Below are positions 6,814-12,501 of a DNA stretch of 13,197 nucleotides, piece after piece; position 1 is the stretch's first letter; every line of letters begins with the position of its first letter. The DNA comes from Leptolinea sp. UBA1437 (lineage in GTDB: Bacteria > Chloroflexota > Anaerolineae > Anaerolineales > Anaerolineaceae). The stretch lies in assembly GCA_002329625.1 (NCBI GenBank), contig DCTP01000011.1:31642-44838 (forward strand). The letters are read 5' to 3'. The position numbers and the translations under genes were made by a program. Under the pieces are notes generated by a model that saw nothing but the letters and a program-made list of their open reading frames with translations, did no database searches and had not been told where the DNA came from.

Positions 6814-6975
6814 ATGAAAAAATATAAATGCAGCGTTTGTGGATACATATATGACCCTGTAAAAGGAGATCCCGATTCAGGAATTAAACCGGGAACAGCT
6901 TTCGAAGATTTACCGGATGACTGGGTTTGCCCAGTTTGTGGATCCTCTAAAGACAAGTTTAGACCAATGGATTAG
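6814..6975 (+). CDS. Rubredoxin
   Basis: This 53-residue protein is the classic small rubredoxin, a soluble one-electron carrier with a single iron held by four cysteines. Seen: CSVCGYIYDP (C6, C9), the conserved acidic middle GTAFEDLPDDWVCP, and CPVCG (C39, C42). The length is that of the standard single-domain form. The start is ATG 6814, with AAAGGAG nine bases upstream; an in-frame ATG at 6784 would add ten residues that the family lacks and contains the ribosome binding site, so it is rejected. A terminator follows, so it is probably transcribed alone. Its position before a flavoprotein and a putative b-type cytochrome suggests, without proof, that it exchanges electrons with them or serves in oxygen or superoxide defence. 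Confidence 0.97.
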   Translation: MKKYKCSVCGYIYDPVKGDPDSGIKPGTAFEDLPDDWVCPVCGSSKDKFRPMD

Positions 6976-7040
6976 ACAATAATATATCGTTTTTAGAATT
7001 TAAAAATAGTCCATTTAACAAAGGATTCTCCAGAAGATAG

Positions 7041-7070
7041 AGCCGATCAATTTATGCAATCGGTTTTTTC
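7041..7070 (+). terminator. Intrinsic terminator after rubredoxin
   Basis: AGCCGAT (7041-7047) pairs with ATCGGTT (7059-7065) with one G-T pair and an 11-base loop, running directly into a TTTTTT tail. It lies 65 bases after the rubredoxin stop and separates it from the flavoprotein. Confidence 0.65.
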
Positions 7071-7204
7071 TGTTTTATTTTCTTTCCCGTAGATGTTGAA
7101 AAACATTTATGAAAGTCATGGACGGTTGAATATCAATTTTTTGTCAGTTTATGAAATCATCTTACCCAAATTTTGTGATTCATAATAGAAAGGAAAGATA
7201 ACCA

Positions 7205-8839
7205 ATGTGGAATTATGAAGCGGATATTATTGTAGTCGGAAGCGGAGCAGCGGCTTCATCGGCAGCTTTGTTTGCATATGAAAAAGGCGCCAAAGTTATC
7301 ATGGTGGAAAAAAGAGCCAGACCTGGCGGAACAACCGAAAAATCCGGCGGCGTATTTTGGATACCGAATAATTCATTTTTAAGAGAAAGCAACATAGAAG
7401 ATAAAAAAGAAGATGCTTTACGTTATATGGCGCGTCTTTCTTATCCAACGCTATACAACCCGAATGATAATCACTTCGGACTCAATGATCATCAATACGA
7501 ATTACTTGAAGGATATTATGAGAATGCATCCCCTACGATTGAAAAGCTTCATGCGATGGGTGCGTTGGAAGCGATTCCTTGGATCGCCTGGGACGGGCAG
7601 CTTTTTCCCGATTACTATGCTCATCTCCAAGAAGACAAAGTCCCTAGAGGGCGATGCCTGGTTCCCAAAGATCCTCAAACAGGAAAAGGAGTTGCTCGAG
7701 GATTTGAGTTGATAAGACAACTTAGAGAAGCAATAAATAAAAGGGAGATACCCATTTTACTTAACCATCGTGCAAAAAAGCTTATCCTGAACAGTAAGGG
7801 AGAAGTTGTCGGGTTGGAGGCAATCGATTCCGAGAACCAAATTGTCACCTTACGAGCCAAAAAAGCAGTGATTTTCGGAAGCGGCGGGTTTACGCATAGT
7901 CCGGAAAAAAGATTAAATTTTTTGCGCGGCCCTGTTTTCGGAGGGTGCGCTGTCCCGACAAATGAAGGTGATTTTATTGATATTGCAACTTCGGTTGGGG
8001 CAAAATTAAACAATACTGCAAATGCCTGGTGGGCGCCGGTTGTTTTAGAAGAAGTTTTAGAGCATCCGAGCCCTCCGACCGATATTTTCATGGTTTCAGG
8101 GGACAGCATGATTTATGTAAATAAATATGGGAAAAGAATCGTAGACGAGAAGGCGGTTTATAATGAAAAAACACAAGCCTTCTTTAGTTGGGATCCGATT
8201 AAGGGAGAATATCCAAACTTGATGGTCTTCATGATCTACGATAAACGAACTGCTGATATTTGGGGGAACTATCCTCCTGCCGCAGCTTACCCGATTCCGA
8301 CCAAGGATTCTCCATCTCCTTATCTGATTTCCGGTAATACTTTGGAAGATCTTGCGCAAGCGATCGAAGAAAGGTTAAATAAAATTGCATCTGCAACCGG
8401 CAATTTCCATCTTGACCAAAGCTTTGCCGAAAATCTTAAGAAAACAATAAAAGTTTTCAATCAATATGCCGAGCAGGGAATCGATCCGGAATTTCATCGG
8501 GGAGAACAACCCATAGATTTGGCATACAATGGCCCGGCTGCGCCGGATCACAATTTATCGAATATCACAATGTATCCGATTGCGTCGGAAGGACCTTACT
8601 ATGCGATCATAATTGCTGGAGGCACTCTCGATACGAAAGGGGGACCGAAGATTAATAAAAAAGGCCAGGTATTAAATCATGAAGACATACCTATACCAGG
8701 GCTTTATGGTGCAGGGAACTGTATCGGTGCACCCGCTGCGCAAGCCTATTGGGCAGGCGGCGGTACAATCGGACCTGCTCTAACTTTTGGTCATATCGCT
8801 GCTGAATATGCTACCGAAGAAAATATCAAAGAGGCATAA
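7205..8839 (+). CDS. FAD-binding reductase/dehydrogenase, fumarate reductase/ketosteroid dehydrogenase superfamily
   Basis: This 544-residue flavoprotein belongs to the FAD_binding_2 superfamily (fumarate reductase flavoprotein, flavocytochrome c, 3-ketosteroid Delta1-dehydrogenase, urocanate reductase). Members reduce or form an alkene next to a carbonyl or carboxyl group. Seen: N-terminal ADP-binding VVGSGAAASSAALFA (10-24) ending at the ribose-binding Glu35, RPGGTTEKSGGVFWIP (39-54), a second FAD contact AVIFGSGGFT (221-230), a mobile capping domain (about 240-440), TLDTKGGPKIN (474-484), and the C-terminal GLYGAGN (499-505) with GGGTIGPALTFGHIAAE (518-534). The last of these resembles the ketosteroid-dehydrogenase branch more than classic fumarate reductases. 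There is no signal peptide, heme motif or FMN-attachment domain, so it needs an external electron partner. The ATG has AAAGGA nine bases upstream. The membrane protein 88 bases downstream is the likely partner. The substrate is unknown. Confidence 0.88.
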   Translation: MWNYEADIIVVGSGAAASSAALFAYEKGAKVIMVEKRARPGGTTEKSGGVFWIPNNSFLRESNIEDKKEDALRYMARLSYPTLYNPNDNHFGLNDHQYELLEGYYENASPTIEKLHAMGALEAIPWIAWDGQLFPDYYAHLQEDKVPRGRCLVPKDPQTGKGVARGFELIRQLREAINKREIPILLNHRAKKLILNSKGEVVGLEAIDSENQIVTLRAKKAVIFGSGGFTHSPEKRLNFLRGPVFGGCAVPTNEGDFIDIATSVGAKLNNTANAWWAPVVLEEVLEHPSPPTDIFMVSGDSMIYVNKYGKRIVDEKAVYNEKTQAFFSWDPIKGEYPNLMVFMIYDKRTADIWGNYPPAAAYPIPTKDSPSPYLISGNTLEDLAQAIEERLNKIASATGNFHLDQSFAENLKKTIKVFNQYAEQGIDPEFHRGEQPIDLAYNGPAAPDHNLSNITMYPIASEGPYYAIIIAGGTLDTKGGPKINKKGQVLNHEDIPIPGLYGAGNCIGAPAAQAYWAGGGTIGPALTFGHIAAEYATEENIKEA

Positions 8840-8927
8840 GACGGAATAATCGTTTTTCTAAAAGGTAAAAAATAATTATCGTTTCCTTAGATACATAAGA
8901 AAATTATAATAATAGGAGGCTAAAGCA

Positions 8928-9374
8928 ATGAATCAGGAAATTCCGTCTAGTATCTCGTTAGGTCTTAGTTTAGGTGGTTTAGGAGGAGCTTTATTTCTTC
9001 TGGCAAACCTTTATACCATTTTACATCTCATCCAGAGAATTTTCGCTCCCAATGCCGAATGGAAATGGCTGAATAATTTAAGGGATAAATGGCATTATGT
9101 TCATTATTTTGGGAATATTGCCGCTTTTGTCGTGATTGTTATTCATGCTGTTACATTATGGGAATACGCAACCGTCTTTAATTGGATTCTGATCATCGTA
9201 ATGGCATGGATGGTGTTCGCCGGCTTTACCATGCGCTTTACCAAAGCAGCTCCTCAGTTCAAGAAAACAATCAGGAAATATCATGCCATGTGGTACATGT
9301 TGGCACTTGTATTGGTTTTAATCATGATTGCTCATCTCGTGTCTCTTTCATCTTTCCCTTATCCTATCGGATAA
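8928..9374 (+). CDS. Four-helix membrane protein, probable b-type cytochrome subunit
   Basis: This 148-residue integral membrane protein has four predicted helices (about 10-38, 56-76, 83-102 and 117-140). Histidines sit at the helix ends: H56/H59 and H73 on helix 2, and H119 and H136 on helix 4, plus H33. H59 to H73 is the HX13H spacing known for heme b ligands, and H56-H73 and H119-H136 both have 17-residue spacing. Helices 2 and 4 could therefore hold two hemes in bis-His fashion, one near each membrane face. I do not recognise a named family. It follows the FAD protein by 88 bases, with a strong AGGAGG eight bases before the ATG, so I infer that it anchors the flavoprotein and links it to the quinone pool. 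A convergent terminator follows at once. Confidence 0.78.
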   Translation: MNQEIPSSISLGLSLGGLGGALFLLANLYTILHLIQRIFAPNAEWKWLNNLRDKWHYVHYFGNIAAFVVIVIHAVTLWEYATVFNWILIIVMAWMVFAGFTMRFTKAAPQFKKTIRKYHAMWYMLALVLVLIMIAHLVSLSSFPYPIG

Positions 9375-9385
9375 TAAAGAAAAAA

Positions 9386-9411
9386 GCCCGGATAACATTT
9401 ATTATCCGGGC
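9386..9411. terminator. Shared convergent terminator between the cytochrome and VIT-family genes
   Basis: GCCCGGATAA (9386-9395) pairs perfectly with TTATCCGGGC (9402-9411) around a 6-base loop. The minus-strand tail is TTTTTTCTTTATT, an excellent U-tract for the transporter transcript. The plus-strand tail (GAATATTATTAAA) is poorer but the stem begins 12 bases after the cytochrome stop, so it probably serves both. Confidence 0.85.
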
Positions 9412-9522
9412 GAATATTATTAAATCAGACTAACTTTTTTTTCTAATCTCCTTTCGCAAGAAGGTCATTCATTTTTTTCCGAGTCGTCAGTAACAAACGA
9501 GCTATTTGTAAAACATCAAAAA

Positions 9523-10332
9523 TCATCCGCCTAATGGTTTGAGTAAAACACCAATAAAATAAGCCACGGAAGCAGCCAAACCCCCAACGATCAGCATTTC
9601 TAAACCACTGATGAGGGGATTTCGACGGGTAATAAAATATTTTGCCGCTCCCAAACCAAAGAGCGAAATACCGGAAAGAATAATCGAAATCAGGAACATG
9701 GTAGACATAGATAAATTGGTATGGAAAATCGTATCCACCATATAAACCAGCAGAGGCAATAGACCGAATAAGATGAATGCACCGAACGTCATCAAAGCTG
9801 CACTAATTGGCTTCCGTTCATCTTTTATCATCCCCAATTCATTTATCATCATCGCATCTACCCAGCGATCATGATCGCGAGACTGGATCTCGACTAATTT
9901 CTCTGCATCCTCCGGCGGGAAGCCTTTATTTTTATAAATTGCCAGTAACTCCGCTTTTTCTCCTTCCGGATAATGCTCAGCTTCCCAACTTTCGCGCTCC
10001 AGCTCTTTTCGATAATATTCTTTTTCACTTTTCATCGACAGGTAAGCACCGATTCCCATTGAAATTCCATCACCGAGCAAATTAGCCGCGCCCAGAATCA
10101 GCAATACGCCGGACGTCAGATTTGCTCCGGCAACACCGCTGACTACTGCAAAAATCGAGATGATTCCGTCCAATCCCCCGTAAACCATATTTCCGATAAA
10201 CTGCGAAGATTCGGAACCGTGTTGTTCGACAGCCATCTCGATGACTTTTTCATCATGGGCTTTTTTACTGGCTTCCGGATTTTTTTCATCATAGGCTTTC
10301 CTGGCTTCTTCCAATCGTTTTGACATATTCAT
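9523..10332 (-). CDS. VIT1/CCC1-family ferrous iron/manganese transporter
   Basis: This 269-residue membrane protein of the VIT1/CCC1 family exports or sequesters Fe2+ or Mn2+ by proton antiport. Seen: five helices (about 48-70, 74-99, 175-200, 209-234 and 243-264) and a charged cytoplasmic domain between helices 2 and 3. The functional residues described for plant VIT1 all appear at a constant offset of 12: D55 and M92 in the pore, E114, E117, E125 and E128, then M161, M162 and E165 in the metal-binding domain. It is therefore a full-length, probably functional member and not a diverged one. The start chosen is ATG 10332, five bases after GGAGG; the in-frame TTG at 10344 overlaps that site. 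A palindrome at 10408-10419 sits in its promoter region. It is a single-gene unit ended by the convergent terminator. Confidence 0.93.
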   Translation of the reverse strand: MNMSKRLEEARKAYDEKNPEASKKAHDEKVIEMAVEQHGSESSQFIGNMVYGGLDGIISIFAVVSGVAGANLTSGVLLILGAANLLGDGISMGIGAYLSMKSEKEYYRKELERESWEAEHYPEGEKAELLAIYKNKGFPPEDAEKLVEIQSRDHDRWVDAMMINELGMIKDERKPISAALMTFGAFILFGLLPLLVYMVDTIFHTNLSMSTMFLISIILSGISLFGLGAAKYFITRRNPLISGLEMLIVGGLAASVAYFIGVLLKPLGG

Positions 10333-10727
10333 AATGTCCTCCAACTTAAATTCTTTATTGAGATTGTATGAATAAAAACGAAATATTCAGTCAATTATAC
10401 TTTTATCCTTTTCGAAAAGCTGATCTCGTTCAATTTTCAAATAGAAAATCTGATACTTTTCTGTACGCATAAAAGCGTCTGAAAGAAATAGTGGATGTTG
10501 CTTTCTTTACTTGATCAGTAATTAATTTGAAAATTTTTATTCTTTCCGCTTAAAAACATTTTTCGTCAGGCCTTATCTTCCAATTAACTCCTTAAACTTT
10601 CGAAATTGTCTATATTTCAGTGAACCTTCCTTCTGGTCAACAGAAAACCGTAATCAAATTATAAAATCAGGTGATAAATAAAAAATTGGTGAAAGAACAT
10701 CGCAACCAAGTTTTTTCTTAAGATTAA
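10333..10727. other. Intergenic region upstream of the VIT-family gene
   Basis: About 395 AT-rich bases without a credible gene. It holds the candidate promoter and palindrome at 10394-10419. In the rest (10420-10727) I see no ribosome-binding-site-led reading frame, repeat array or RNA motif. Confidence 0.5.
10394..10419 (-). promoter_or_regulatory. Candidate promoter -10 and adjoining palindrome upstream of the VIT-family gene
   Basis: On the minus strand a TATAAT (10394-10399) lies 62 bases before the ATG. A perfect 12-base palindrome CTTTTCGAAAAG (10408-10419) lies 8 bases upstream of it, where the spacer of a promoter would be. The correctly spaced -35 (CAGCTT) is poor, so the palindrome could bind a regulator. 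It is not a recognisable Fur or MntR box. Confidence 0.4.
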
Positions 10728-10770
10728 AAAGTCAGCGTCTTCGTTGAGTATGAACGAGGACGCTGACTTT
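10728..10770 (-). terminator. Intrinsic terminator of the HMGS-thiolase-DUF35 unit
   Basis: AAAGTCAGCGTC (10728-10739) pairs with GACGCTGACTTT (10759-10770). After one mismatched pair an inner stem TCGTT/AACGA closes a 7-base loop. On the minus strand it runs into TTTTTAATC. It starts 22 bases past the stop of the DUF35 gene and is one of the strongest hairpins here. Confidence 0.88.
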
Positions 10771-10792
10771 CCGAATTGAATATCGGTTTAGA

Positions 10793-11194
10793 TTAGGCTT
10801 GAAATGCCGGTCGAAATTTGTATCCGTAAAGGATAACTCCCCGTTCATCGCCATCATTGCGGAGTTTCCTAGTAACCATTTCAACAGGCATCCCAACCCA
10901 AATAGACTCTCCGCCCAAATCAGTCAATTGGGCTGTAACAATCGGTCCTTCTTCCAATTTAACCAATGCAATTGCATAGGGAGACATATCCTGAAAGCCG
11001 GACGGCGCTTCATTGATTGTGGTATATGAGTATACTTTTCCTTTCCCGCTAAATTGGTAAGCTGTTTTTGCTTCCAAACCGCATTCCGGGCAGACATCCC
11101 GAGGCGGGAATATTTTTGCTTTACAATGGGGACACTCCTCTCCGATCAGGGCATATCGTTGTTTCTTCAAACGCCAATGACGTGGTGATTCCAT
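10793..11194 (-). CDS. DUF35 zinc-ribbon/OB-fold partner protein
   Basis: This 133-residue protein has the typical length and layout of the DUF35 family. An N-terminal amphipathic segment (SPRHWRLKKQRYALIG, 3-18) leads into a rubredoxin-like zinc ribbon with C21-x2-C24 and C35-x2-C38 (FPPRDVCPEC between them). An OB-fold then begins near GKVYSYTTIN (51-60). Family members are not enzymes on their own. They bind thiolase-fold proteins, present the CoA pantetheine tunnel and bridge to a second acyl enzyme, as in the archaeal thiolase/HMGS complex, PhlB of PhlACB, and the DUF35 domain of ChsH2 that binds Ltp2. Finding it behind an HMGS-like and a thiolase-like gene therefore fits a three-protein complex. 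The start is ATG 11194, with GAGGA six bases upstream. Confidence 0.93.
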   Translation of the reverse strand: MESPRHWRLKKQRYALIGEECPHCKAKIFPPRDVCPECGLEAKTAYQFSGKGKVYSYTTINEAPSGFQDMSPYAIALVKLEEGPIVTAQLTDLGGESIWVGMPVEMVTRKLRNDGDERGVILYGYKFRPAFQA

Positions 11195-11318
11195 TCTCTC
11201 TCCTCATTTTAGAAATCTTTATCATCTGTTTTCAAAAGATTTCAGATTTCATTTCGGAAGGAATTCCAATTGCTCCTTCCATAAATAACGTCCCAAAGTA
11301 TAAGTAAAAAAGAAAAGC

Positions 11319-11340
11319 AAAAGCTATCATGATAGCTTTT
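11319..11340 (-). terminator. Perfect 22-base palindrome between thiolase-like and DUF35 genes
   Basis: Two 11-base halves (AAAAGCTATCA, then TGATAGCTTTT) form a perfect palindrome starting 11 bases past the thiolase-like stop. As RNA it gives a 9-bp stem with a CATG loop. The minus-strand tail is GCTTTTCTTTTTTAC, T-rich but interrupted. It could be a partial terminator that lowers DUF35 expression, an RNA-processing hairpin, or a protein-binding site. Confidence 0.55.
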
Positions 11341-11350
11341 GATAGTTCTT

Positions 11351-12487
11351 TTATGACCGTAAGATATGTGTAATGGCCGTAGCACCGTATCCGCCGATCG
11401 CTTGGATCAACGCATTCCGATGAATACGATCCTTTGATTTTTGTGTCTGTAAAAATCGAGCAATTTCAGCAATCTGGTACATGCCGGAAGCTCCGAGCGG
11501 ATTCCCGCGTCCCAAACACCCACCCGTAACATTTAAAGGCAATGAATCGATTTGCCAACCTTTCCCTTCCTGACAAATGCCAATTGATTCAAGAGACAAA
11601 ATGACATCCATAACAGTGCCATCCCAAATTTCGAATGTGTCAATATCAGAAAGTTTCAGATCCGCCTGCCGTAAAGCAGCAGCAGCAGATTGAGCTACAG
11701 CGGACCAGTAAAGGAGGTCATGCCGGTCATGGAGAGCTAATGACGCGACGGCATTTCCGCTTCCGGAGACCCTTATCAGTCGATCCCGTTCTTCCGCCGG
11801 AACTAATTCTTCTCGAGTTAATACAATCGCCGCCGCACCATCATTCTGCACAGCAATATCATAAAGCCCCAAAGGTGCAGAAATCAGCGGTTGTTTTTGA
11901 TATGTCTTTTCATCAATATTTCGAGCGAATGCATTGGGGTTTTCTCGCGCATTTTGATAGGAATTGAGTGCTACCCTTTGAAAGATCTCACGATTCAGAT
12001 GCCATTCATAAAGATATCGTTGAGCGATTAAGGCTGCCTCGGTTTTTACCGTCGATCCCTGGCTGCTTTCGAATTCATAATTCAAAGCAAGATTCATCGC
12101 CGCTTCCGCAGCTCGATCTTCGCATTCTGTAATCTTTTCAACTCCCAATGCGACCGCAACGTCCACATAACCGGATTCGACCGCAAAACAGGCGGCTTGA
12201 AAAGCGGCTGCACCGGAAGCGCCGGCTGCCTCAAAAGTGCAGCTTTCAATCCCGGGATAACCGGCAAATTCGGGAATCAAAGCACCCAAATTAGCCTGAT
12301 GGGAAAGAATGGTTCCCAATCCGTTCCCGATATAAATCGCATCCGGCTTGGGATTTCCGGCATCCTGAAGCGCCATCCGAACCGCTCGCCCGCCCAGTTG
12401 TCGGAGCGATATTTCCCAATGTTGCCCAATGGGTAAAATTCCGGTGCCTAAAATAACGGGTTGCTGTCTGTGATCGATTCTGTTCAA
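11351..12487 (-). CDS. Thiolase-fold protein lacking the canonical catalytic residues (SCP2/Ltp2-like)
   Basis: This 378-residue protein spans a complete thiolase fold of the SCP2-thiolase-like branch that partners DUF35 proteins. Landmarks: VILGTGILPIG (11-21), FEAAGASGAAAF (85-96), VALGVEKIT (112-120), EIWDGTVMDVI (286-296), NVTGGCLGRGNPLGASG (319-335) and IGGYGATAITH (364-374). In normal members the first core motif is EAACASG; here Gly89 replaces the nucleophilic Cys. The HD motif His is Trp288, and the GHP His is Asn329. Claisen-type thiolysis is therefore unlikely. Thiolase-fold aldolases such as Ltp2, which also lack the Cys and use a DUF35 partner, are the best known parallel; a structural role is the alternative. 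It starts at TTG 12487, with AAGGAAG six bases upstream and no nearby in-frame ATG (the next Met is residue 38). It lies 14 bases after the HMGS-like gene. Confidence 0.9.
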   Translation of the reverse strand: MNRIDHRQQPVILGTGILPIGQHWEISLRQLGGRAVRMALQDAGNPKPDAIYIGNGLGTILSHQANLGALIPEFAGYPGIESCTFEAAGASGAAAFQAACFAVESGYVDVAVALGVEKITECEDRAAEAAMNLALNYEFESSQGSTVKTEAALIAQRYLYEWHLNREIFQRVALNSYQNARENPNAFARNIDEKTYQKQPLISAPLGLYDIAVQNDGAAAIVLTREELVPAEERDRLIRVSGSGNAVASLALHDRHDLLYWSAVAQSAAAALRQADLKLSDIDTFEIWDGTVMDVILSLESIGICQEGKGWQIDSLPLNVTGGCLGRGNPLGASGMYQIAEIARFLQTQKSKDRIHRNALIQAIGGYGATAITHILRS

Positions 12488-12501
12488 AATAATCTTCCTT
12501 T

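Noticed and set aside
7675..8109. Minus-strand open frame of 144 codons inside the flavoprotein gene
   Set aside because: It lies wholly within a strongly conserved coding sequence on the other strand and has no recognisable features.
9359..9374. Small hairpin TTATCC-TATC-GGATAA overlapping the cytochrome stop codon as a separate regulatory element
   Set aside because: The stem is only six AT-rich pairs; the neighbouring 10-bp GC-rich stem fully accounts for termination.
10420..10727. Possible hidden small gene upstream of the VIT-family gene
   Set aside because: Short frames here lack a ribosome binding site with a start at proper distance and have no coding-like composition.
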